From contig JAHCML010000003.1 in NCBI GenBank assembly GCA_019192455.1, forward strand, positions 913,664 to 977,663: a DNA stretch of 64,000 bases, in the 5' to 3' direction. The translations under genes were made by a program, and so were the position numbers. Below, one piece after another: positions 16,531-25,195 of the stretch (position 1 is its first letter; every line of letters begins with the position of its first letter). Below the pieces are notes generated by a model, which saw only the letters and a program-made list of their open reading frames with translations, made no database searches and was not told the origin of the DNA. The DNA is from Alphaproteobacteria bacterium SS10 (GTDB lineage Bacteria > Pseudomonadota > Alphaproteobacteria > TMED2).

Positions 16531-18222
16531 TTAGCGCAGATCGTTGAGGCTGGTGGCCAAAGACGCCGAGATCGGGGACGAGGAGGCGGCAGCGAAGACG
16601 CTGGCGTCACCACTGATCTGCGCGATCAGGTCCGGCTTACCGATCAGAAGCTTTGCAATCTCTTGGTCATCCGCCGTGTCCTTGGTGGATGGTGGGCAAT
16701 CCTTGCGACCGTCAGCGGCGATTTCCGCCACCATCGCATGGTCCATGGTGCCCCAATCGATTGAGGCGTGGTCCTGCAGGTTAATGTGGTTGCGCCAGAT
16801 GCTTGGCGTTGGCTTGGCCCGGTTGCTGATTTGGGTCTCCAGCGCTGGCTTCGCCTGTTCCCAATCACCAAGGCTGGTGCAGATGTTTGGCAGGATGCCA
16901 ATCTCATGCAGGCCATGACCATCAGGGGTGAAAATCTCAGACCAGGTGACGAAGAGCTCACCATCATTAGGCAGTCGGGTTACGGTTTGAACGCTACCCT
17001 TACCGTAGGAGGCGCTGCCGACGACCACGGCCCGGCCGGTTTCCTGCAGTGCGGCTGCAACCACCTCAGCGGCGGAGGCGGAGCCACCATTGACCAACAC
17101 CACCATCGGGGCACCGTCTAGGATGTCCAGGGTATCGGCGGCAAAGTCTTGGAAGCTTTCTGGGTGCCGGCCAGCGGTACGAATAATCCGACCGCGCTTG
17201 ATGAACAGATCAGAGACGGCGACGGCTTGTTCAAGCAGGCCGCCCGGATTGCCGCGTAGGTCGAGGACTAGGCCCCGGAAGTTGTCGCCCAAACGTTGGT
17301 GGATGACAGAAACGGCGGCGCGGACATGGGCCTCGGTGGCGGCATTGAACCGCTCAATCGTCACGATACCGATGCCGTCTTCCATCCGGCCGATCACGGT
17401 ATTGGTGATCACCCGCTCGCGCAGCAGGCTGAAATCCTCAACCAGTTCGCCATCACGCTCAACATCGACCATGACAAAGCTGCCAACACGACCGCGAAGT
17501 TGGTCACGTACCTGGGTTAGGTCCATGGAAGCGGTTGAATGGCCATCAATGCTGCGGATCAGGTCACCGGCCTGTAGACCCGCATGATAGGCGGGACCAT
17601 CAGGGAAAACGCTGCGAATGACGAAGGCATCATCGCTATGCTCAAAGGCCAGACCCACACCGCCAAAACCCTCACGGATATGGCGTTCACGGGACCCTTT
17701 ACGGGCGCTCGCGTAGCGGGAGAAGCGATCAAGCCGGGCGGTCATCCCGGTAAACATGGCCTCAAGCAGGGCTTCACGCTCAACCGCGGCGAGTTGCGTT
17801 GACTGAATTCGGGCGGCATCAAGCGCCAGAGTGGCGAGCTGCGCCCAGTTGTCGGCGCGTTGATCCTCTGGCAGCGCCAGGATTTTGGCCGTCTGACCGG
17901 CATGATCGATGCGGAGCACACCCTGTTGGATCGAAAAGTCGAGCCGTGGATCAAACTCACTTAGCGCGTTCAGACCCTCAACAGTCACCTCAGAAAGGTT
18001 CAGCGGCCGGAAGTAAACCTCTGCAATGCGGCTGATGCCTGCGCTTAGAACAGCGGCCTCCGGCGTCGCCACAACCATGGTGGCGCCGTCATAGCTTTGC
18101 GCGCTCTGATAGTTGGGCAGGGTATCGGTGGTGCTACAGGCCGCAAGGATCAGTCCAGCCACCAGAGTAGGGCGGCCAATTGAGAAGCTGCGGCGAAGAA
18201 TGGCGCCAAGCGTATCACTCAC
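16531..18222 (-). CDS. S41-family C-terminal processing protease, lipoprotein
   Basis: The GTG at 18222 has GGGGA seven bases upstream and yields a 28-residue lipoprotein signal ending LILAAC, so it is preferred to the ATG at 18312, which adds 30 unlikely residues. Domain order: an N-terminal helical part, a PDZ domain (GGVGLAFEHSDDAFVIRSVF, GDLIRSIDG) and the S41 catalytic core with Ser in NGGSASAAE and Lys in YGKGSVQT. Such proteases cleave periplasmic proteins at hydrophobic C-termini. A C-terminal extension of about 110 residues follows the core. The lipobox places it at a membrane facing the periplasm. Confidence 0.85.
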   Translation of the reverse strand: MSDTLGAILRRSFSIGRPTLVAGLILAACSTTDTLPNYQSAQSYDGATMVVATPEAAVLSAGISRIAEVYFRPLNLSEVTVEGLNALSEFDPRLDFSIQQGVLRIDHAGQTAKILALPEDQRADNWAQLATLALDAARIQSTQLAAVEREALLEAMFTGMTARLDRFSRYASARKGSRERHIREGFGGVGLAFEHSDDAFVIRSVFPDGPAYHAGLQAGDLIRSIDGHSTASMDLTQVRDQLRGRVGSFVMVDVERDGELVEDFSLLRERVITNTVIGRMEDGIGIVTIERFNAATEAHVRAAVSVIHQRLGDNFRGLVLDLRGNPGGLLEQAVAVSDLFIKRGRIIRTAGRHPESFQDFAADTLDILDGAPMVVLVNGGSASAAEVVAAALQETGRAVVVGSASYGKGSVQTVTRLPNDGELFVTWSEIFTPDGHGLHEIGILPNICTSLGDWEQAKPALETQISNRAKPTPSIWRNHINLQDHASIDWGTMDHAMVAEIAADGRKDCPPSTKDTADDQEIAKLLIGKPDLIAQISGDASVFAAASSSPISASLATSLNDLR

Positions 18223-18314
18223 TGACCGGTCCCCTGAACCAGCTGGTTCAGTAGGGTTTTTCAGTGGTGGCTGGTATCGGCTAGTGCCGAAAGAGGTCAG
18301 AACACTTGGCATGC

Positions 18315-18368
18315 GAATCGTTATACCATCGATTCGCTTTCGATTCGCTTCAAAAGTCAGCCCGATTC
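18315..18368. repeat. Cluster of four GANTC sites in GATTCGCT-type repeats
   Basis: GAATC at 18315 and GATTC at 18331, 18342 and 18364 fall within 54 bp between rnr and the S41 protease. Three lie in near-identical CGATTCGCT words. GANTC is the CcrM methylation site of alphaproteobacteria. The rest of the 191-bp gap shows no clear promoter. Confidence 0.5.
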
Positions 18369-18413
18369 GCTCTGATCATTGCGTCGGGTGGTAAGTGTGC
18401 CCGCTTTGCCCAG

Positions 18414-20660
18414 TTAGGACCGTTTTGGGCCTTTCCCGGACTTGCCCCGCTTCTTCGGCTTGCTGCGACCGGCTTTACCGCTCTTCTTGAAGCCGCCAGG
18501 CCGCCCGCCATTCCGTCCGCGCGGCCCATTTCGCCGCCCCTCTGACGGCGCTTCGGCGAACTCTTCCGGGCTGTCTTCATGCAGGGCAAGGTCGATCAGG
18601 CCCGTAACGGGATCGGCATGCTGTACCGTGACCACAACCTGGGCGCCCATGCGGAAATCCCGACCCCAACGGCGACCGGTTAGGGCATGGCGCCGCTCAT
18701 TCACGATGTAATAGTCATCGGGGAGGGAGCGGATCGGGATCAACCCATCGGCGCCGGTCTCATCCAGGGTGACGAAGGCACCAAATTTGCCAACCCCACT
18801 AATCCGACCAGTAGCCCGTTGGCCCAGGCGTTCTGTCAGGAACAGCGCCATATATCGGTCATTGGCTGAGCGTTCAGCGGCTATCGCCTTCCGCTCTGTG
18901 CCAGAGATGTGGTCCGCCGTGGTGTCGAGGTCGACGGCATCCGCCTCGGTAAGCCCATCATCGCCCAGATCGTTCAGGGCAATCAGCGCCCGGTGGACAA
19001 TCAGGTCGGCATAGCGCCGGATCGGGCTGGTGAAATGCGCATAATGGCGAAGGGCCAGGCCAAAATGTCCGTCACATCCGGCGGAATACCGCGCCTGTGC
19101 CTGGGCACGCAGGATCAGCTGGTGGATCAACCGCTCATCATCATGACCAACGACCTGGTCTAACACGGCGGCCAGGTGTTTGGGACGGATCACTTGCCCC
19201 TTGGCCAGGGTTACATCCATGCCTTTTAGGATATCGCTAAGGCCTGAGATGCGGTCGCGATCTGGATTGTCATGGGTGCGATAGAGCGCTGGCTGTCGGG
19301 CCTTATCCAGCGCCTGGGCCGCCGCAACATTGGCCGTGATCATAAACTCTTCGATCAATCGGTGGCTGTCTAAGCGGGGGCGCGGGCGGATATCCGTTAA
19401 GTGTCCAGCGTCATCGAAGTGGATAACGGGCTCGGGAATATCGAGATCCAGTGTGCCACGGGCCTGCCGGGCCAGGTTTAGCGCGGTATAGGCGGCATGA
19501 AGTGGCTCAATTACCGTCTCCATCAACGCGGTGGCCTGATCGCTCGGCTTACCATCCCGCGCGGCTTGCATCTCCTCATAGGTGAAGCGGGCGTGAGAGC
19601 GCATCCAAGCACGCTCAAACCGATGTTTCAGCAGGTTACCATCCCGGCTGATCACCATTCTGGCGACCATGCAGGGGCGATCCTCATCCGGGCGCAGTGA
19701 GCAAAGGTCATTCGACAGCCGCTCTGGCAGCATCGGCACAACGCGGTCAGGGAAATAGACCGAGTTGCCGCGTTCCTTGGCCGCCTCATCCAGGGCAGAG
19801 CCGCTGCGCACATAGTGGGCGACATCGGCAATCGCGACCGTCAGGCGCCAACCGCCTGGGTTGCTTGGGTCATCATCGGGTTCTGCATGGACGGCATCAT
19901 CGAAATCCCGGGCATCGGCGCCATCAATTGTCACCAGAGGCAGGGCGCGCAAATCGACCCGCTTTGGATCATCGGCGGCAGGCGGCACCGCGTTTTCTGC
20001 AATCTCCAGCGCCTCATCAGGGAAGTCGACGGGGATTTCGTGGGTAGCAATCGCGATAAGGCTGACGGCCTTGGGCGCATTCATATCGCCCAGAACCTCA
20101 AGCACTCGCGCTTCCGGTAGGCCTAGGCGACGGCGTTTGCCGCGTTTGTCACCGGTGACCGGCTCGGCCAGCACAAGGTTACCGGGTTGCGCGCCATTGG
20201 CGTGCTTGGCGGTAACGGTGAAGTCCGACTTGGCTTTCTTGTCTGTCGGGCGAAGGCGGCCACCCTCATCGCCAATCTCATAAATCCCGATGACTTTACG
20301 GGCGGTAATGGCAGGCAGGCGACGCATCACGCGGGCCTCATAGGAACCGTCGGCTTGGGGCTCTAGCTCAGCCAAAACACGGTCGCCACGGCCTAGGCTA
20401 GCAGCGCGGCTGCCATCCCGTGATTTCTCACCAACATAGATAACGGGTGGCGGCTCGTCGGCTTCCCATTTAACCGGGCGGCCCAATGGCTCACCATCAT
20501 CGTCGATGCCAGATATTTCCAGCACCGCGACTCGGGAAAGTTGTTTTTTGGACAACGGCTTACGCGCTCTTCTTCGTGCTGGTCGTTGTCTTCTTTTTCG
20601 CCGTTGTCTTCTTAGCGGTAGTTTTCTTTTTGGCTGGGGCCTTCTTGGTGGTCTTGCCAC
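18414..20660 (-). CDS. rnr: Ribonuclease R, apparently lacking its N-terminal helix-turn-helix region
   Basis: The RNB exonuclease is complete: cold-shock-like blocks, the active site TIDGADARDFDDAVHAEPDD, VAIADVAHYVRSGSALD, ERGNSVYFPDRVVPMLPERL, FTSPIRRYADLIVHR, then an S1 domain (ATGRISGVGKFGAFV) and a basic tail. RNase R degrades structured RNA 3' to 5'. Family resemblance begins only at RVAVLEISGIDDDGE. The usual 80 or so residues before this, with the winged helix, are absent, because upstream sequence is already the end of topA in another frame. Possible starts are GTG 20660 (inside topA, an Arg/Pro-rich leader), TTG 20555 (four bases after the topA stop) or GTG 20525. None has a strong ribosome site; coupling to topA is likely. 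Confidence 0.85.
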   Translation of the reverse strand: MARPPRRPQPKRKLPLRRQRRKRRQRPARRRARKPLSKKQLSRVAVLEISGIDDDGEPLGRPVKWEADEPPPVIYVGEKSRDGSRAASLGRGDRVLAELEPQADGSYEARVMRRLPAITARKVIGIYEIGDEGGRLRPTDKKAKSDFTVTAKHANGAQPGNLVLAEPVTGDKRGKRRRLGLPEARVLEVLGDMNAPKAVSLIAIATHEIPVDFPDEALEIAENAVPPAADDPKRVDLRALPLVTIDGADARDFDDAVHAEPDDDPSNPGGWRLTVAIADVAHYVRSGSALDEAAKERGNSVYFPDRVVPMLPERLSNDLCSLRPDEDRPCMVARMVISRDGNLLKHRFERAWMRSHARFTYEEMQAARDGKPSDQATALMETVIEPLHAAYTALNLARQARGTLDLDIPEPVIHFDDAGHLTDIRPRPRLDSHRLIEEFMITANVAAAQALDKARQPALYRTHDNPDRDRISGLSDILKGMDVTLAKGQVIRPKHLAAVLDQVVGHDDERLIHQLILRAQAQARYSAGCDGHFGLALRHYAHFTSPIRRYADLIVHRALIALNDLGDDGLTEADAVDLDTTADHISGTERKAIAAERSANDRYMALFLTERLGQRATGRISGVGKFGAFVTLDETGADGLIPIRSLPDDYYIVNERRHALTGRRWGRDFRMGAQVVVTVQHADPVTGLIDLALHEDSPEEFAEAPSEGRRNGPRGRNGGRPGGFKKSGKAGRSKPKKRGKSGKGPKRS

Positions 20661-23262
20661 CAGCCTTTGCCGCCTGCTTCTCAGCCTTTGCCGTGATCAG
20701 CTCAACCGCCCGCTCAAGCGTGATGTCATCGGCGCTATCGGCCTTCAGCAGTGAGGCCATGATCTTGCCGTGCTTCACATAGGGGCCAAAGCGACCGTTG
20801 TTCAGCGTTATCGGCTTCTCATCCTCTGGGTGATTGCCCAGCTCGCGGATCAGGCCGGCGGGCTTACCGCCGCTCTTCTTCAGCTTCTCTGAGATCAGCT
20901 CAACCGCGTGATTAACCCCGATGGTCAACACGGTCTCATCATCCGGTAGGGACTGATAGGTGCTACCCAACCGGAGATAGGGGCCGTAGCGCCCAATACC
21001 GGCCGAGATCATCTTCTCCGTATCCGGGTGAATGCCCACCTCACGGGGAAGTGCCAGCAGCTTCAGTGCCAGGTCCAAATCTACATTGCCCAATGGGATC
21101 TGTTTCGGCACGGAGGAGCGCGGCGGTTTCGGTCCTGCGGCCTTCTTCTTTTTCTTCTTACCCTCAGCTTCCCTGGCGGCCTCTTCAGCAGCCGCTTCGG
21201 CTACGTCTTCCGGCTTTGGGCCAAGCTGCACGTAAACGCCGTATGGGCCCTGGCGCAGGGTTACTGGCAGGCCGGTTTCCGGGTCTTCGCCCAGTAGTTT
21301 CTCACCACCCTCAACAACGCCTTCTTTCGACGTCTCATCCTGAACTGCGAGGGCCGCCGTGTACTTACAATCGGGATAGCGGCTGCAGCCGATAAAGCCG
21401 CCGGTCCGGCCCAACTTCAGGCTTAGTCGTCCCTCGTTACAGGCCGGGCAGACACGGCTGTCGGTGCCATCCTTCCGCTCGGGGAAGAAGTGCGGGCCTA
21501 GGTTTTCGTCCAGCACATCAATGACGTCACTGATCTTAAGGTCCTGGGTGTTCGCAACCGCGTTGGAGAAGTCGTCCCAGAACCGGCGCAGTACCTCTTT
21601 CCAGACCGCACGGCCGCCGGAGATATCATCCAGCTGTTCTTCCAACCCAGCGGTGAAGTCGTACTCCACATAGCGTTCGAAGAAGTTGGAGAGGAAGGCG
21701 GTGACCATTCGGCCCCGATCTTCAGGCTCAAAACGCCGCTTATCCAGCTTCACATAATCCCGGTCCTGCAATACTTGCAGAATGCTGGCATAGGTTGAGG
21801 GGCGGCCAATGCCCAGCTCCTCAAGCTTCTTCACCAGGCTCGCCTCGGTGTAACGGGGCGGCGGTTGGGTGAAGTGTTGGTCTGGCTTCACCGCGTTGCG
21901 TTTGGGCTCATCGCCTTTAACAAGGGCGGGCAGGCGGCGGCTTTGCTCGTCTTCCTCATCATCCTTGCTCTCCTGATACAGGGTCAGAAACCCGTCAAAG
22001 GCAACGATAGAACCGGTGGCGCGGAGCGTGATCGACTTATCCGCGTTGTCGAGGTCGACGGCAGCTTGATCGAGAACGGCAGATGACATCTGGCTCGCCA
22101 TGGTGCGCTTCCAGATTAGGTCATAGAGGCGCAGCTGCTCTTTGTTCAGATAAGCCGACATCTGGCCTGGGCGACGGCTCAAATCAGTTGGCCGAATTGC
22201 TTCGTGCGCTTCCTGTGCATTCTTCTGCTTGGACTTATAAATCCGCGGGCTGTCGGGTACGTATCTATCGCCGTAATCCTGGCCGATCAGGGCGCGTGAT
22301 TGCGTGATGGCATCCTGGCTCAGCTGGATGCCATCGGTCCGCATATATGTAATTAAACCAACGGTTTCGCCGCCGATATCAACACCTTCATAGAGCTGCT
22401 GGGCAAGCCGCATGGTCTGGCTGGCGCCTAGGCCAAGCTTTCGCGACGCCTCTTGCTGCAGGGTCGAGGTGGTAAAGGGCGCAAACGGGTTCCGTTTGGT
22501 CTGCTTTTTCTCAATGTCACGGACGTTGAACAGGCTGTCGGTGATCCGCTGGGCGAGGGCGGTCGCCTCGGCCTCGCTACCAATGCTGAGCTTATCTAGC
22601 TTCTTACCATCGGCATGGGTTAGGCGGGCGGTGAACGCCTCTCCCTTATCGGTCACAAAATCGACCTCGATCGACCAGTATTCCTGGGCCTTGAAGATCT
22701 CAATCTCAGCCTCACGCTCACAAATCAGGCGCAGGGCAACAGATTGCACCCGGCCCGCGGAGCGAGAGCCGGGCAGTTTCCGCCAAAGAACTGGTGAGAG
22801 GGTAAAGCCGACCAGATAGTCGAGGGCCCGGCGGGCGAGATAGGCCTGAACCAGCGCGTCATCAATCTCGCGCGGGTGCTCGATGGCGTATTGCACCGCC
22901 TTCTTGGTGATCTCGTTAAAGGTGATGCGGTGGACTTCCTTATCGTCCAGCAGTTTTTTCTGCCGAAGGACTTCCTCCACATGCCAAGAGATGGCTTCCC
23001 CTTCACGGTCGGGGTCAGTCGCCAGGTAGAGGCGCTTGGCCCCCTTCATCGCGGTGCTGATGTCCTTGATGGTTTTGCCAGCGCGGTCGCCCAGCTCCCA
23101 ATCCATATCAAAGTCATCATCGGGACGGACCGAGCCGTCTTTTGGCGGCAGATCGCGCACATGGCCGTATGAGGCCAAAACTTTGTAGTCACCACCCAGA
23201 TACTTCTCGATCGTCTTGGCCTTAGCGGGCGATTCCACGATGACGAGATTTGAAGCGGACAT
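20560..23262 (-). CDS. topA: DNA topoisomerase I
   Basis: 900 residues. The Toprim domain starts LVIVESPAKAKTIEKYLGGD and has DPDREGEAISWH. The active-site Tyr lies in GLITYMRTDGIQLS. One four-Cys zinc ribbon is clear (CPACNEGRLSLKLG, GFIGCSRYPDCKYTAAL), followed by repeated topo C-terminal domains (IPLGNVDLDLALKLLALPRE, GIGRYGPYLRLGS, NNGRFGPYVKHGK). The tail is a Lys/Thr/Ala-rich stretch typical of alphaproteobacterial TopA. It relaxes negative supercoils. It lies 50 bp downstream of dprA on the same strand, and its tail overlaps the open frame of rnr. Confidence 0.96.
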   Translation of the reverse strand: MSASNLVIVESPAKAKTIEKYLGGDYKVLASYGHVRDLPPKDGSVRPDDDFDMDWELGDRAGKTIKDISTAMKGAKRLYLATDPDREGEAISWHVEEVLRQKKLLDDKEVHRITFNEITKKAVQYAIEHPREIDDALVQAYLARRALDYLVGFTLSPVLWRKLPGSRSAGRVQSVALRLICEREAEIEIFKAQEYWSIEVDFVTDKGEAFTARLTHADGKKLDKLSIGSEAEATALAQRITDSLFNVRDIEKKQTKRNPFAPFTTSTLQQEASRKLGLGASQTMRLAQQLYEGVDIGGETVGLITYMRTDGIQLSQDAITQSRALIGQDYGDRYVPDSPRIYKSKQKNAQEAHEAIRPTDLSRRPGQMSAYLNKEQLRLYDLIWKRTMASQMSSAVLDQAAVDLDNADKSITLRATGSIVAFDGFLTLYQESKDDEEDEQSRRLPALVKGDEPKRNAVKPDQHFTQPPPRYTEASLVKKLEELGIGRPSTYASILQVLQDRDYVKLDKRRFEPEDRGRMVTAFLSNFFERYVEYDFTAGLEEQLDDISGGRAVWKEVLRRFWDDFSNAVANTQDLKISDVIDVLDENLGPHFFPERKDGTDSRVCPACNEGRLSLKLGRTGGFIGCSRYPDCKYTAALAVQDETSKEGVVEGGEKLLGEDPETGLPVTLRQGPYGVYVQLGPKPEDVAEAAAEEAAREAEGKKKKKKAAGPKPPRSSVPKQIPLGNVDLDLALKLLALPREVGIHPDTEKMISAGIGRYGPYLRLGSTYQSLPDDETVLTIGVNHAVELISEKLKKSGGKPAGLIRELGNHPEDEKPITLNNGRFGPYVKHGKIMASLLKADSADDITLERAVELITAKAEKQAAKAGGKTTKKAPAKKKTTAKKTTAKKKTTTSTKKSA

Positions 23263-23312
23263 AGGGCGAGACGCTTTTCGTAAGGTGTTGGGTGGGCCTG
23301 TTTAGGGCTGTT

Positions 23313-24503
23313 TTAGGCCCGTGACACGCGGTTTCCTGGGTATCGGGTGATTTGACCGGCGAGCTCTAATTCGACCAGCGCGACCGTCACCACTTGTGCA
23401 GACAAATTGCAGACGCGAATCAAGTCGTCAACTGCTGTCGGTGTATCAGTGAGCGCCTCAAGCAGTTTTGAGGCGGTATCCTGGGGGGAATTTTCATCAA
23501 CCAAACTAACAGGGTCGGCCAGGGCGTCCTCAGCCCGGTCAGCGGTATCACGCAGGGCGCTGATCTGTGCCTGATCGATATTGGTTCTCTTGGCCGTGCT
23601 CGCCTCGGCAAAGCCTACGGGTGGGGCATTTAGGATTGGGCGGATGACGTTCAAGACATCCTCCACCGTCTCAGTCAGGACCGCACCCTGCTTGATTAAA
23701 TGATTGGTGCCGGCACTGCGTGGGTCGGCGGGGAAGCCAGGCACGGCGAAGACCTCGCGGTTTTGTTCAACCGCCCTGGTCGCTGTGATTAGGGTGCCAG
23801 AACGTTTGGCCGCTTCAATCACCACAACGCCAAGCGATAGACCGGCGATAATCCGGTTTCGACGCGGGAACATCTTGGCCAATGGCTCAGCACCCCAGGG
23901 CCGTTCACTGACCACGGCACCAGTCTCGGCGATTTGGTGATAAAGGTCGCGATGCTGCTGCGGGTAGATGACATCGGCACCGCCCGCCAGAACAGCAACA
24001 GTGCCGGTTTTCAGGCTTGCCTCATGGGCCTTGCCGTCGATGCCACGCGCTAGGCCAGAGACCACGGTCAGCCCGGCAGCGCCCAAATCGGCGCCGATCT
24101 CGGCGGCAAAGCGTTGACCGTGAACTGAGGCATTGCGCGATCCAACGATGGCAATCGATGGCTTTAGTAGGAGTTCAGGATTGCCCAGCACGGTAATGAC
24201 CGGCGGCGCATCGCCAATCTGGCGCAATAGTTCAGGGTAAGCAGGCTCACCGCGCACAATGATGCGGCCACCAGCATCCGCAACGGCCCGTATCTCTTTG
24301 TCCAGATCGCGCGGGTTTGGCAGCTTGGGGCGCTTCCGTCCCCGGCTGGGTAGGTCAGGTAGGGCCTCAACCACCGCCGCTGCTGATCCAAAGTGGTCTA
24401 GCAACTCATCTAAAAGGCCAGCACTCAAACCATCCGTCCGTGCCAGGGTTAGCCAAGCATGGCGTTCCTCGTCACTGATTGGGCCGGATGGTTGGTCGCT
24501 CAT
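23313..24503 (-). CDS. dprA: DNA-processing protein DprA
   Basis: 396 residues. The Rossmann-like DprA core has SIAIVGSRNASVHGQRFA, LTVVSGLARGIDGKAHEASL, VAVLAGGADVIYPQQHRDLY and FPRRNRIIAGLSLGVVVIEA. A C-terminal winged-helix (DprA_WH) domain is visible (LEALTDTPTAVDDLIRVCNL). DprA protects incoming single-stranded DNA and loads RecA during natural transformation. It overlaps plsY by 4 bp (ATGA), so the pair is translationally coupled, as in many Rhodospirillales. Confidence 0.94.
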   Translation of the reverse strand: MSDQPSGPISDEERHAWLTLARTDGLSAGLLDELLDHFGSAAAVVEALPDLPSRGRKRPKLPNPRDLDKEIRAVADAGGRIIVRGEPAYPELLRQIGDAPPVITVLGNPELLLKPSIAIVGSRNASVHGQRFAAEIGADLGAAGLTVVSGLARGIDGKAHEASLKTGTVAVLAGGADVIYPQQHRDLYHQIAETGAVVSERPWGAEPLAKMFPRRNRIIAGLSLGVVVIEAAKRSGTLITATRAVEQNREVFAVPGFPADPRSAGTNHLIKQGAVLTETVEDVLNVIRPILNAPPVGFAEASTAKRTNIDQAQISALRDTADRAEDALADPVSLVDENSPQDTASKLLEALTDTPTAVDDLIRVCNLSAQVVTVALVELELAGQITRYPGNRVSRA

Positions 24504-25171
24504 GCCGGATTATCGCCAGCTTCTGTGGTTGCGGCTTCCTCTGCTGATGCAGTGGAGCGGAGCTTGATCTTGCTCTCTTCACCCTTGATCAGCCGCTGGA
24601 TGTTTCCGGCATGCTTTAGCCAAGAGATGATGGCGATGATGCCGACAAACTTCAGGCCCTGGATGCCCAAGATCCAGAAGGCAAAACCCGGTGCGGCGGC
24701 AAGGGCCACCAGGGCGGAAAGGGATGAATAGCGGAAGATTGCTGCGGTCACGAGCCAGGTTGCGGCGGTCATGGCGCCCACCGCTGGGCTGATCGCAAAC
24801 AGGACGCCAAGGGATGTGGCAACGCCCTTGCCACCTCGGAACTTGAGCCAGATTGGGAAGAGGTGACCTAAGAAGGCGCCAAAGCCAGCCAACCAACCCA
24901 TGGGATCGGGGCCAAAGAAGTGGCCAACGGCCAACACCATGACGGCGCCCTTCGCGGCATCCAGCAGAAGGGTGAGAGCGGCCAGGCCCTTATTGCCGGT
25001 GCGCAGAACATTGGTCGCCCCGATATTGCCAGAGCCAATGCTGCGGAGGTCGGGGCCACCCGCCAGCTTGGTCAGAATAATCCCAAACGGGATGGACCCG
25101 ACGACATAACCACCGGCAATGGCGGCCAGGAAATAGGGCCAGGCAAAGCTCCAAGAGACCGGATCAAACAT
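24500..25171 (-). CDS. plsY: Glycerol-3-phosphate acyltransferase PlsY
   Basis: 223 residues, an integral membrane enzyme with about five hydrophobic segments. The three PlsY motifs are visible: GSIPFGIILTKLAGGPDLRS and IGSGNIGATNVLRTGNKG (motif 1), HLFPIWLKFRGGKGVATSLG (motif 2), and a third region near LKHAGNIQRLIKGEESKI. PlsY transfers the acyl group of acyl-phosphate to glycerol-3-phosphate in the first step of phospholipid synthesis. The tail after the last helix (about 25 residues, Glu/Thr/Ala-rich) is longer than usual. It lies 24 bp downstream of pyrC. Confidence 0.94.
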   Translation of the reverse strand: MFDPVSWSFAWPYFLAAIAGGYVVGSIPFGIILTKLAGGPDLRSIGSGNIGATNVLRTGNKGLAALTLLLDAAKGAVMVLAVGHFFGPDPMGWLAGFGAFLGHLFPIWLKFRGGKGVATSLGVLFAISPAVGAMTAATWLVTAAIFRYSSLSALVALAAAPGFAFWILGIQGLKFVGIIAIISWLKHAGNIQRLIKGEESKIKLRSTASAEEAATTEAGDNPA

Positions 25172-25195
25172 CAGAAAAACCTAGTGACATAGACA

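Noticed and set aside
20560..20660. Programmed -1 frameshift from topA into rnr on the A-rich topA tail or at AAAAAAC after its stop
   Set aside because: The rnr frame is +1 relative to topA, so a -1 slip would not enter it, and the AAAAAAC run lies after the topA stop codon.
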